Positions 17,135 to 25,200 of a stretch of 64,000 bases of DNA are shown here, one piece after another (position 1 is the first letter of the stretch; each line of letters starts with the position of its first letter). Where the stretch lies: the NCBI RefSeq assembly GCF_900102625.1, contig NZ_FMZC01000007.1:161365-225364 (forward strand), read 5' to 3'. Both the position numbers and the translations under genes were made by a program. Under the pieces are notes generated by a model, which was not told the origin of the DNA, did not search any database, and saw only the letters and a program-made list of their open reading frames with translations. The stretch comes from Paracidovorax valerianellae. GTDB taxonomy: Bacteria > Pseudomonadota > Gammaproteobacteria > Burkholderiales > Burkholderiaceae_C.

Positions 17135-18388
17135 TCATGGCACCGGCGCGCCGCCTTCGAACCAGCGCCGCACGATGTCGCGCTCCTCGTCCGTCATGCC
17201 GGTGGCGTTGTTCATGGGCATGAGCTTTTGCACCACGGCCTGCTGGTAGATCGCCTGGGCGTGCTGCTGGATGGACTGCGGCGAATCGAGCCGCAGGTTC
17301 TTCATCTGCACCTGTTCGCCATGGCACAGCGTGCAGCGCTGCGCCAAGACGGCCTGCAAACGGTCATAAGACATTTTGGCCTCCACCGCAATATCATCGC
17401 CATTCTTTGCTATTGAATTTATAGCAACACCTGCGGCGAGCGGCGCAGCGGCTGGCCGGGGCGCGGGCCGCATCCAGACGATGGCGCCGGCAATGGCCGC
17501 CACCCCCACCAGCGCGTACGGCAGCGGATTGCCGTTGCGCCCCAGCTTGTAGCCGTGGCGCATCACGAAGAACTGCCGGATGGCCGCACCCGCGAACATC
17601 ATCACGATCAGCACCAGCCAGTTCTGCGGGTGGCCCCACGTGAAGCTGTAGTGGTTGGACAGCATGGCGAACAGCACCGGCAGCGTGAAGTAGGTGTTGT
17701 GCACGCTGCGCTGCTTGCCACGCTTGCCGTGGATCGGGTCCACGGGCTGGCCGGCCTGGATGGAAGCGACCATTTTTTTCTGCCCTGGAATGATCCAGAA
17801 GAACACGTTGGCGCTCATGGCCGTGGCGATCATCGCGCCCACCAGCAAAAAAGCCGCGCGCCCGGCGAACCAGTGGCAGGCGAGCCACGAGGCCACGCAC
17901 ACCAGCCCGAACACCAGCGCGCCGACGATGGCATCCCCATTCCTGCGCTGCCCGAACACGCGGCACACCGCGTCGTACAGCAGCCAGAACACCACCAGGA
18001 AACCCAGCGCCGCGCCGATGGCCGCAGGCGGCGCCCAGTCCATGCGCGACTTGTCGATGAGGTAGGTGCCCGCGCTCCACAGGTACGACACCGTGAAGAG
18101 CGCAAAGCCGCTCAGCCAGGTGCTGTAGCTCTCCCAATAGAACCAGTGCAGGTGCGCGGGCAGCTTCGGGGGCGATACGGCGAACTTCACCGGGTGGTAG
18201 AAGCCGCCGCCGTGCACGGCCCAGAGCTCGCCGCTCACGCCCTGCTTTTTGAGGTCGTCATCGACCGGCGGCGTGAGGCTGCTGTCCAGAAAGACGAAGT
18301 AGAACGACGAGCCCACCCAGGCGATCGCGGTGATGACGTGGACCCAGCGCAGCAGCAGGTTGGCCCAGTCGAGGAGATAGCTTTCCAT
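17135..18388 (-). CDS. puuD: Membrane urate hydroxylase with fused cytochrome c domain
   Basis: 417 residues from the ATG at 18388. The N-terminal part has about nine membrane helices, starting with the conserved NLLLRWVHVITAIAWVGSSF and GGGFYHPVKF. The C-terminal cytochrome c domain has CTLCH (residues 352-356) and the distal Met in QKLMPMNNATG. It oxidises urate to 5-hydroxyisourate and hands electrons to the respiratory chain instead of making H2O2. Residues ~320-341, the linker between the two domains, are encoded by a copy of the dispersed palindromic repeat (17370-17428) and are probably flexible filler. It follows xdhC on the same strand after 215 bases; a TGTATGCA octamer lies in that gap. 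Confidence 0.93.
   Translation of the reverse strand: MESYLLDWANLLLRWVHVITAIAWVGSSFYFVFLDSSLTPPVDDDLKKQGVSGELWAVHGGGFYHPVKFAVSPPKLPAHLHWFYWESYSTWLSGFALFTVSYLWSAGTYLIDKSRMDWAPPAAIGAALGFLVVFWLLYDAVCRVFGQRRNGDAIVGALVFGLVCVASWLACHWFAGRAAFLLVGAMIATAMSANVFFWIIPGQKKMVASIQAGQPVDPIHGKRGKQRSVHNTYFTLPVLFAMLSNHYSFTWGHPQNWLVLIVMMFAGAAIRQFFVMRHGYKLGRNGNPLPYALVGVAAIAGAIVWMRPAPRPAAAPLAAGVAINSIAKNGDDIAVEAKMSYDRLQAVLAQRCTLCHGEQVQMKNLRLDSPQSIQQHAQAIYQQAVVQKLMPMNNATGMTDEERDIVRRWFEGGAPVP
17370..17428 (-). repeat. Dispersed palindromic repeat, copy 2 (inside puuD)
   Basis: On the minus strand it begins TTGCTATAAATTCAATAGCA and ends GATATTGCGGTGGAGGCC. It closely matches copy 5 at 55356 and is translated in frame as the linker before the cytochrome c domain. 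Confidence 0.75.
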
Positions 18389-18548
18389 GTGTGTCAGCCT
18401 CGGCGGCGCACGGGGCGCCATGGGGCGGCGCGTGGCACCACCCGGTCGACCTGCTCACCACTGCGGGCGCTCTGAGCAGAAGAAAAGGCCGCGCACCTGG
18501 GGGCTGACGACACATCGGCTCCGGGCACCGCTGCGACCTGTGCGGCAA

Positions 18549-18558
18549 GTGTATGCAG
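18549..18558. promoter_or_regulatory. Candidate GntR operator (GTGTATGCAG), upstream of puuD
   Basis: Contains the shared octamer TGTATRCA, in the xdhC-puuD gap, about 160 bases before puuD. Confidence 0.45.
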
Positions 18559-18603
18559 GAATCGTTCCTGCAAAGCCCCTCGCGCGGCGCGCCGCCTGCG
18601 GAC

Positions 18604-19503
18604 TTACCCGGGCAGCCCGCCGGCTTCACGCGCTGCTTCAGGCCCTGCCTCAAGTCCTCCTACCGGCACCGCAGCCCCGCGCAGCGCCAGCAACTGCGCC
18701 GCCACCGACACGGCAATCACCTCGGGCTCCTTGCCTTCGATGCCGGGCAAACCGATGGGGCTGGTGACCCAGGCCAGTTCCTGCGGCGCAAAGCCGCGCG
18801 CCGCGAGCCGGTGCGAAAAGGTCGCCCACTTGGTGCGGCTTCCGATGAGCCCGATGAACGGCAGGTCGCCCCGCTCGCGCTGGCGCAGCAGGCAGGCGGC
18901 GATCACGTCCAGATCCTCGGCGTGGCTGAAGCTCATGACCAGCACGTGCGAGCCGGCCGCCAGCGACGGCACGGCCGCGTGCACCGGATCGGAGTGCTCG
19001 CACGCCACGCCGGGCGGCGAGTCGTCGGGGAACACGCTGTCGCGGCTGTCGATCCACGCCAGGGCGAACGGCAGCGGGGCCAGCACGCGCACCAAAGCGT
19101 GGCCCACGTGGCCGGCGCCGAACAGCGCCACGGGCGTGCACCGGGGCGCCAGCCGCCGCGCCAGCGCCGCACGGTCATCCGGCCCGACCAGGGTGAAGCG
19201 CAGGAACACGACGCCGCCGCAGCACTGGCCCAGGCTGGGTCCGAGCGCGAAGCGCAGCACTTCCGCCTGCGTCTGCGTCTGCGTCTGCGGGCCACCCTCA
19301 CCCGCCAGCCGTCGGCGCGCCTGGGCGATGGCGTCGAATTCGAGCCGGCCACCGCCGATGGTGCCGACCAGCCCGTCGGCGCACACGGCCATCCACGCCC
19401 CGCGCTCGCGCGGCACCGAGCCTTGGGTAGACTCCACCTCGACCACGCAGGCCGGGCAGTGCGCCAAGCCCGCCAGCAAACGATGCAACGCCGCCATCAC
19501 CAT
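18604..19503 (-). CDS. xdhC: XdhC, molybdenum cofactor insertion/sulfuration factor
   Basis: 299 residues from the ATG at 19503, which has GGAGG seven bases upstream; the frame extends further but without a start signal. It has the XdhC/CoxI N-terminal motif with the conserved Cys (HCPACVVEVESTQGSVPRE) and GTIGGGRLEFDAI. The C-terminal Rossmann part has VALFGAGHVGHALVR and IGLIGSRTKWATF. It binds the molybdenum cofactor and inserts the sulfurated form into XdhB. A hexamer tandem repeat (CGTCTG, 3 copies) encodes TQTQTQ at the middle of the protein. It is unlinked from xdhAB here (15 kb apart). Confidence 0.93.
   Translation of the reverse strand: MVMAALHRLLAGLAHCPACVVEVESTQGSVPRERGAWMAVCADGLVGTIGGGRLEFDAIAQARRRLAGEGGPQTQTQTQAEVLRFALGPSLGQCCGGVVFLRFTLVGPDDRAALARRLAPRCTPVALFGAGHVGHALVRVLAPLPFALAWIDSRDSVFPDDSPPGVACEHSDPVHAAVPSLAAGSHVLVMSFSHAEDLDVIAACLLRQRERGDLPFIGLIGSRTKWATFSHRLAARGFAPQELAWVTSPIGLPGIEGKEPEVIAVSVAAQLLALRGAAVPVGGLEAGPEAAREAGGLPG
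19266..19289. repeat. Hexanucleotide tandem repeat in xdhC
   Basis: Three consecutive TGCGTC/CGTCTG units coding alternating Thr-Gln. In-frame, so copy-number change would lengthen the protein without disrupting it. Confidence 0.7.
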
Positions 19504-19577
19504 CCGAGTCCTCCGGTACGCCCCGCGCAACGGCCGCGCAGGCACCGCACAGCATAGCCACAGAGAGACCCTGCACC

Positions 19578-20132
19578 ATGTCCTCCCCTTCTCCTGAACG
19601 CCAGCCCCGCCGCCCGCGCGGCCGGTGGCTGGCGGCCAGCGCCATGGCCGCCCTGGCATCTCTCATCGCGGCCTGCCGATCGTCTGGGCCGGAACCGGAG
19701 CCCCCGCCCGCCAAGCCCGCTTCGGACACCAGCAGCCCGCTGGAAAAAGAGGTGGTCGGCCCGGTGCCCGCCGAAAAAGGCTCTGCGCGCCCCTCGGCCG
19801 CCGAAACGCCACGCGCCTACCGGCAGGACGCCGCCACCCACCTCTATGAGCTGAACGCCCAGCGCATCTACAAAGGCAAGCTGCCGCCCCTGCTGTATGC
19901 CATCGGCACGCTGCAGGTGGACATCGACCGCGCCGGCCGCGTCACGCGGCTGAACTGGATGCGCGCGCCGCGCCATGCACCCGAGGTCATCGCCGAGATC
20001 GAGCGCACCGTGCGCGCCGCCGCGCCCTACCCCGTGCCCTCGCGGATGGGCAAGGTCACCTACACCGACACCTGGCTGTGGCACAAGTCCGGGCGCTTTC
20101 AGCTCGACACCCTGACGGAAGGGCAGCTCTGA
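19578..20132 (+). CDS. TonB-like C-terminal-domain lipoprotein
   Basis: 184 residues. The N-terminus is basic and then hydrophobic with lipobox LIAAC, predicting a lipoprotein. A Pro/Glu-rich spacer (PEPEPPPAKP) follows, and from about 90 a domain with the TonB C-terminal pattern: IYKGKLPPLLYAIGTLQVDI, then DRAGRVTRLNW, then IERTVRAAAPYPVP. True TonB is anchored by a membrane helix, so this may be a periplasmic partner rather than the energy transducer. It is transcribed against its neighbours xdhC and uraH. Confidence 0.7.
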   Translation: MSSPSPERQPRRPRGRWLAASAMAALASLIAACRSSGPEPEPPPAKPASDTSSPLEKEVVGPVPAEKGSARPSAAETPRAYRQDAATHLYELNAQRIYKGKLPPLLYAIGTLQVDIDRAGRVTRLNWMRAPRHAPEVIAEIERTVRAAAPYPVPSRMGKVTYTDTWLWHKSGRFQLDTLTEGQL

Positions 20133-20177
20133 GGCTGCCATGGAATCTGCGCGGCCTGCCCGGCTTGCGCAGCGGGG

Positions 20178-20528
20178 CTACGAGCCGCGGTAGGTGGAGT
20201 AGCTCCACGGGCTGACCAGCAAGGGCACGTGGTAGTGCTGGTCCGCATGGGCCACGCCGAAATCCAGGCTCACCTGGTTCAGGAAGTTGGGCTCGGGCAA
20301 CTCCACCCCGCGGCTGCGGAAATAGCCCGCCACATCGAACGTCAGGCGGTAGGTGCCGGCCCGCAGGCTGGCGTTGTCGAATAACGGCGCATCGGTGCGG
20401 CCATCCTGGTTGAGGACCAGGCGCTGCAGCAGCGTGGCCGCCTCGCCGTGCGTGGCATACAGCGCTACGGCCATTCCTGCGGCGGGGCATCCGTGCATGG
20501 TGTCGAGAACGTGGGTGCTGAGGCCCAT
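20178..20528 (-). CDS. uraH: 5-hydroxyisourate hydrolase (transthyretin-like)
   Basis: 116 residues from the ATG at 20528, with AAGGAG seven bases upstream. It begins MGLSTHVLDTMHGCPAAGM, the active-site His segment of the family, and ends in the diagnostic C-terminal YRGS, which separates HIU hydrolase from transthyretin. It converts the PuuD product 5-hydroxyisourate to OHCU. No Sec signal, so cytoplasmic. Confidence 0.96.
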   Translation of the reverse strand: MGLSTHVLDTMHGCPAAGMAVALYATHGEAATLLQRLVLNQDGRTDAPLFDNASLRAGTYRLTFDVAGYFRSRGVELPEPNFLNQVSLDFGVAHADQHYHVPLLVSPWSYSTYRGS

Positions 20529-20789
20529 GGGCCATCTCCTTGGGTGAATGGAACGACAAAACGGGGGAGCGAAATGGCGACCGCCGCCTGGGGCACGCCG
20601 GTACTGGCCGAGTATGCATGCGGCCATGCAGCCCGGCTTGCAAGGCATTCAGCCCGAATCTTTCGGACATTTACAAACAGGGGTCGGCGCATACAAATAA
20701 TCGGCATGAATAAAGCCTGCCCCTGGATATCATCGCCACGCTTGAATTTTCAAGCCGCGATTTTGATAACCATGAATGGAGGTTTTTAC

Positions 20790-21224
20790 ATGCAACGCTT
20801 CGCAGCCTTGTTATTGGCTTCGTCTTTTTCCTTGATGGCGCTGCCCGCCAGTGCCAAAAGCCGCCTCGATAATCTCGCCGACATCCAGCAGGCGCTGGCA
20901 TCCGGGAGCGATGTGGCGGTGGCCATCGACCTGTCGCAGTGCACCGCCAACTCGGCCAACGCCACGCCCACCCGCACGCGCGGCGGGCTGCGCATCGAGG
21001 CGTACCGCATCGTCGAAGACGGCACGCTCTCCTTCAGCGACGGCCATTTCACCGTGGCCCGCGACGGCCAGCCCATCCAGCAACTGCTGCGCTACCAAGT
21101 GCGGCCGGACGGCACCATCGACTTCACGATGTTCGTCTTTGACCTGCCCAGCTACCAGCAACGCTCCGAACCGGTAGCGTACCGCTGCGCGATCAACCAG
21201 GGCCTGCGCTTTCACGCGGATTAA
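20790..21224 (+). CDS. virK: VirK-family secreted protein
   Basis: 144 residues from the ATG at 20790 with GGAGG upstream. Signal peptide MQRFAALLLASSFSLMALPA to ASA. The mature part has the VirK family pattern: LADIQQALASGSDVAVAIDL, DLSQCT, FSDGHFTV, and a C-terminal Cys (YRCAIN) likely disulfide-bonded to the first. The family is known from plant-associated bacteria such as Agrobacterium and Xanthomonas; in Xanthomonas it belongs to the HrpG/HrpX regulon. No good PIP box is seen here. A strong terminator follows, and the next gene, convergent, is a plant cell wall cellulase. Confidence 0.85.
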   Translation: MQRFAALLLASSFSLMALPASAKSRLDNLADIQQALASGSDVAVAIDLSQCTANSANATPTRTRGGLRIEAYRIVEDGTLSFSDGHFTVARDGQPIQQLLRYQVRPDGTIDFTMFVFDLPSYQQRSEPVAYRCAINQGLRFHAD

Positions 21225-21247
21225 TCCTGCCAAGGGCTGAAAGCAGG

Positions 21248-21288
21248 CCGCCCCAGATATTCCGATGAATATCCGGGGCGGCTTTTTC
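21248..21288 (+). terminator. Rho-independent terminator of virK
   Basis: GCCGCCCC...GGGGCGGC stem extended by GATATTC/GAATATC, then T5; 23 bases after the virK stop. Confidence 0.9.
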
Positions 21289-21404
21289 GCTATGGCTTCC
21301 AGGCTGCTTACCAAAAAGCGGCCCGGTCGCATTTTCAGGCCGCCCAGAATCTACCGGGGTGCATTTTTCTTTGGATTATCAAAATCCGAAAGAAAACATC
21401 GATT

Positions 21405-22877
21405 TCAGCGCGCGGCGCAGAATCCGAACTCCGCTTTCGCGCCGGGTGAGAGTGTCTTGTTCCAGTCCACGCCGGAAGCATTGAGCGTGCTGCCCGACTG
21501 CGACCACACCGCGTTCCACAGGTTGTTGACGGTGCCGCTGATGGTCAGGTTGAGCGCCCAGTTGCCCGCAACGCTGCCCGTGTTGGTGACCTGCACGCGC
21601 TCGCAGTAGCCCGTGTTCCAACTGCTGTCCACGATGATCTCCGTGCTGAAGCTGGCGGTGCCTGAAGGAGGCGTGGTGGGAGGCGTAGTAGGAGGCGTAG
21701 TAGGAGGCGTGGTCGGGGGAGTCGTTGGCGGCGTGGTGGGTGGCGTCGTGGGCGGGGTGATCGTGCCATCGCCCCACAGTCGCTTGAGCAGCGTGACCTT
21801 GTCAGCGCGCACCGTCGTCCAGTCATCGTTCAGGATGCCGCCCGTGTCGCCGCTGTTGGGGTTCCACGACCAGTAGAAGCCGCTGCGGATGCCCTTGCCG
21901 ATCAGGTAATCCACCAGCTTGTTCTGCCACGCCACGTCGCGTGCATCGCCCTGGCCGAACTTGCCGCCGAACTCGCCCAGCAGCACGGCATGGCCGGCTT
22001 GCACGAAGCGGCCGAAGTGCTGCTCCCAGATGGCCGGCATGTTGTCAGGAAAGTCGGAGGCACTGAAATACGCTTGCCCGAACACGTCCGGCCCGTAGGT
22101 GTGCGGCGCGAGCAGCAGGCGGTCGGCCGGAATGTTCAAAGGCGTGCATGCCAAAGGCTCCAGGCTGCCGCCCCACCAGTGGCCTCCGCTGCTGGAGCAA
22201 CTCGGGTTCTCGGCAACGCCTTCCACCACGATCAGCCAGCGGGGCGCCACTTGCAGCACGGCGGCCGAGGCGCGCTCGGCGGCGCGGTTCCAGTCGGTGG
22301 CGTCGTTGCCGGTGCCCCAGGTGGCGGCGCCGTGCGGCTCGTTCTTCAGGTCCAGCCCGATGACGCCGGGCACGCTGGCGTAGCGCTGCGCGACGAAGGT
22401 CAGGTCGGTGATCCACTGCTGCTCGCTGTAGGACGGCGTGTACCAGAGTTCGGAAATGCTCTGGCAGTCGGGCGTGTGGTGGTCGAGCAGCACGTACATG
22501 CCGCGGCTGCTGATCTCGTTGACGACCTTGTCCATCACCTGCAGCGCGCTCAGGCCTTGCAGGTCGGCGTTGCGGCCGTAGTCGATGCTGTTGGGGGGCG
22601 TGCCGCGCAGGGTTTGCGGGCAAAACGGCAGGCGCACGGCGTTGAAGCCCTGGTCCTGCATCTGCGTGATCATGTCCTTCCAGTTGCGGGCCCACAGCCC
22701 GTGAACCACGTTGTTGTTGGTTTCAAAGCCAAACCAGTTCACGCCCCGAAGCTGCACGGCACTGCCGCTGTCGTCCACCACCTTGCCCGCATTGATCGCA
22801 TAGCTCCAGGAAAGGCTGCTGGCCGCCATCAGGCACCCACCCAGCACCAGCTTTTTCAAAAAGGATTTCATCGCCAT
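21405..22877 (-). CDS. Secreted GH5 endoglucanase with Pro-Thr linker and CBM2
   Basis: 490 residues from the ATG at 22877 (GGAGG seven bases upstream). Signal peptide MAMKSFLKKLVLGGCLMAAS to SYA. The GH5 catalytic domain (about 30-350) carries the acid/base Glu in DLKNEPHG and the nucleophile Glu in LLGEFGGK. A linker of repeated TTPP units (about 365-395) follows, then a C-terminal carbohydrate-binding module of family 2 type with bracketing Cys residues and Trp at VDSSWNTGYC, NLWNAVW, VDWNKT. It should cut beta-1,4-glucan in plant cell walls after export by Sec and the type II system. It is convergent with virK. Confidence 0.94.
   Translation of the reverse strand: MAMKSFLKKLVLGGCLMAASSLSWSYAINAGKVVDDSGSAVQLRGVNWFGFETNNNVVHGLWARNWKDMITQMQDQGFNAVRLPFCPQTLRGTPPNSIDYGRNADLQGLSALQVMDKVVNEISSRGMYVLLDHHTPDCQSISELWYTPSYSEQQWITDLTFVAQRYASVPGVIGLDLKNEPHGAATWGTGNDATDWNRAAERASAAVLQVAPRWLIVVEGVAENPSCSSSGGHWWGGSLEPLACTPLNIPADRLLLAPHTYGPDVFGQAYFSASDFPDNMPAIWEQHFGRFVQAGHAVLLGEFGGKFGQGDARDVAWQNKLVDYLIGKGIRSGFYWSWNPNSGDTGGILNDDWTTVRADKVTLLKRLWGDGTITPPTTPPTTPPTTPPTTPPTTPPTTPPTTPPSGTASFSTEIIVDSSWNTGYCERVQVTNTGSVAGNWALNLTISGTVNNLWNAVWSQSGSTLNASGVDWNKTLSPGAKAEFGFCAAR
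21664..21760. repeat. 12-base tandem repeats coding the cellulase linker
   Basis: About eight units related to GGAGGCGTAGTA (plus strand) encode the (Thr-Thr-Pro-Pro)n linker on the minus strand. Neighbouring identical units suggest slippage. Confidence 0.8.
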
Positions 22878-23131
22878 GTCGCACCTCCGAGGTTGATAGG
22901 AAGCTCCCGCCCGGACGCCGCACCAGCGGCCAAAATTCTTCCTGGCGGAAACCGCAGCCATGCTAGTGCTCGAGTTCCTTTTAAAAGTGCAACTTTTGAA
23001 GGCAGACGTTCGCAATTGCAAATGGAATGGCCGCGTTCGGCCCCACCCCGTGGGGCGGCAGAGGCAACTTCTCTACACTCGCCACGGCGCCGCCCCCTGG
23101 GCCGCCCACCGATCAATAACGAGGAGAGAGC

Positions 23132-24943
23132 ATGAAACCCATCCAACGCACGCTGCTGGCCAGCAGCCTGGCGCTTGCACTGGCCAGCCTGGCCGCCTGC
23201 ACCAACCTGCCCACGGCCGGCACGGGCAGTGTCGAAGGCGCACCGGCGGCACCGCCGCCCCCGGTGCAGCAGACGGCAGCCGCCCGCGCCGCCGGCAGCT
23301 CGTACGACTTCGACATGGATGTGTTCCACCCCGTCGTGGCACGCAACGGCATGGTCTCCACCGAGCAGGAACTGGCCTCGCGCGTGGGCCTGGACATTCT
23401 CAAAGCCGGCGGCAACGCGGTGGACGCCGCCGTGGGCATCGGCTTCGCGCTGGCCGTGGTGCTGCCCAATGCCGGCAACCTGGGCGGCGGCGGTTTCATG
23501 ATGGTGCACGACGCCAAGACCGGCAAGGACATCGCGCTCGACTTCCGCGAAGTGGCGCCCCAAAAAGCCACGCGCGACATGTACCTCGATGCCAGCGGCA
23601 ACGTGGTCGAGGGCAAGTCGCTGTACACCCCCTATGCCGTGGGCGTGCCGGGCACCGTGGCCGGCATGGAGCACGCACTCAAGAACTGGGGCACGCTGCC
23701 GCTGTCGCGCGTGATCGCGCCGGCCATCGCGCTGGCCGACAAGGGTTTTCCGGTCAGCCTGACGCTGGCCAAGACGCTGCACCAGGAGAAGGCGAACATG
23801 GGCAAGTGGCCCGCCACGCGACAGATCTTCTGGCGCGGCGACGGTCCGCTGAAGGTGGGCGACCGGCTGGTGCAAAAAGACCTGGCCCAGTCGATGCGGC
23901 TCATCGGCCAGCAGGGCGCCAAGGCGTTCTACCAGGGCCCCATCGCGCGCCGCATCGCCGCTGAAATGGCGCCCCACCCCGGTGCCCTCACGCTGCAGGA
24001 CCTGGCCGCCTACAAGGTCGTGGAACGCGAGCCGGTGCGCGGCACCTACCGCGGCTACGAGATCGTGACCATGCCGCCTCCATCCTCCGGCGGTGCGCAC
24101 CTGGTGCAGATGCTGAACATGCTGGAGCAGTGGCCGCTGTCGCAATGGGGGCAGAACAGCGCGCAGACCATTCACTACATGGCCGAGAGCATGAAGCTCG
24201 CCTACGCCGACCGCTCGGAATACCTGGGCGATCCGGACTTCGTGAAGGTGCCGCTCAAAGGGCTGACCTCCAAGGCCTACGCGCAGTCGCTGGCCAAGGG
24301 CATCAACGCCACGGCGGCCCGCCCCAGCAAGGACATCAAGCCCGGCAAGCCGCAGCCCTATGAAAGCGACCAGACCACGCACTACTCGGTGGTGGACAAG
24401 GCCGGCAATGCAGTGGCGGTGACCTACACGCTCAATACCAACTTCGGCAGCGGCATCGTCGCCAAGGGAACGGGCATCTTGCTGAACAACGAGATGGACG
24501 ACTTCTCCGCCAAGCCCGGCGTGGCCAACGCCTATGGCCTGGTCGGCGGCGACGCCAACGCCGTGGGCCCCAACAAGCGGCCCCTGTCGTCCATGACGCC
24601 CACCATGGTGCTCAAGGACGGCAAGCCCATGCTCGTGACGGGCAGCCCGGGCGGCGCGCGCATCATCACGACGGTACTGCAGACCGTGGTGAACACCATC
24701 GACTTCGGCATGAACCCGGCCGAAGCCGCCTCGGTGCCGCGCGTGCACCACCAGTGGACGCCCGACGAACTGCGCGTGGAAAAGGGCCTGAGCACCGACA
24801 CGCTGACGCAGTTGCAGGCACGCGGCCACAACATCGCCATCAAGCCCTCCATGGGCCGCACGCAGACGATTCAGTTCCAGGACGGCCTGCTGTATGGCGC
24901 CTCCGATCCGCGCAACCCGGACGGCGAGACGCTGGGGTATTGA
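23132..24943 (+). CDS. ggt: Gamma-glutamyltranspeptidase, predicted lipoprotein
   Basis: 603 residues with GAGGAGAGAG before the ATG. The N-terminus is a lipoprotein signal ending LASLAAC. The Ntn-hydrolase core has the autoprocessing and catalytic Thr at residue 415 (SDQTTHYSVVDKAG), NLGGGGFMMVHD in the large subunit, and SSMTPTMVLKDGKPM and GSPGGARI in the small subunit. It cleaves gamma-glutamyl bonds of glutathione in the periplasm and transfers or hydrolyses the glutamyl group. It is monocistronic with its own terminator. Confidence 0.95.
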   Translation: MKPIQRTLLASSLALALASLAACTNLPTAGTGSVEGAPAAPPPPVQQTAAARAAGSSYDFDMDVFHPVVARNGMVSTEQELASRVGLDILKAGGNAVDAAVGIGFALAVVLPNAGNLGGGGFMMVHDAKTGKDIALDFREVAPQKATRDMYLDASGNVVEGKSLYTPYAVGVPGTVAGMEHALKNWGTLPLSRVIAPAIALADKGFPVSLTLAKTLHQEKANMGKWPATRQIFWRGDGPLKVGDRLVQKDLAQSMRLIGQQGAKAFYQGPIARRIAAEMAPHPGALTLQDLAAYKVVEREPVRGTYRGYEIVTMPPPSSGGAHLVQMLNMLEQWPLSQWGQNSAQTIHYMAESMKLAYADRSEYLGDPDFVKVPLKGLTSKAYAQSLAKGINATAARPSKDIKPGKPQPYESDQTTHYSVVDKAGNAVAVTYTLNTNFGSGIVAKGTGILLNNEMDDFSAKPGVANAYGLVGGDANAVGPNKRPLSSMTPTMVLKDGKPMLVTGSPGGARIITTVLQTVVNTIDFGMNPAEAASVPRVHHQWTPDELRVEKGLSTDTLTQLQARGHNIAIKPSMGRTQTIQFQDGLLYGASDPRNPDGETLGY

Positions 24944-24968
24944 GAGTCACCGCCTACCCAGCCATATG

Positions 24969-25000
24969 GGCCGTGCTCCGTGAGGGGCGCGGCCTTTTTT
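24969..25000 (+). terminator. Rho-independent terminator of ggt
   Basis: GGCCGTGCTC pairs with GGGCGCGGCC (two G-U pairs) around a short loop, followed by T6; 26 bases after the ggt stop. The next 200 bases hold no gene. Confidence 0.82.
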
Positions 25001-25200
25001 CATGGGGTTGTCACAACGGCCAATGAAGAGGATGTAAGTACCACCGCGTTGGACGAACGAGCCGACCTTTGTTCCATGCGCATTCCAAGGTTGGAACCGT
25101 CCATCCAGCCCAGCTATTAGCCCGTCTATTTGTCGATGCGAACTTGATCAAGCAGATTCCTTCGTCGGAAACGATGCGGCTTCAGGTTGCATGCCTTCAC

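Noticed and set aside
20661..20686. PIP-like TTCGG...GTCGG upstream of virK
   Set aside because: Spacing is N16 instead of N15 and the second half has a mismatch, so it does not meet the PIP consensus. The three effector promoters match perfectly.
21664..21760. Possible CRISPR-like repeat array
   Set aside because: The short 12-base units have no spacers and encode the Thr-Pro linker of the cellulase; plain coding tandem repeats.
23010..23040. TTCGC and TTCGG between the cellulase and ggt genes
   Set aside because: The two halves are 22 bases apart, not 15, and they point toward ggt. Not a PIP box.
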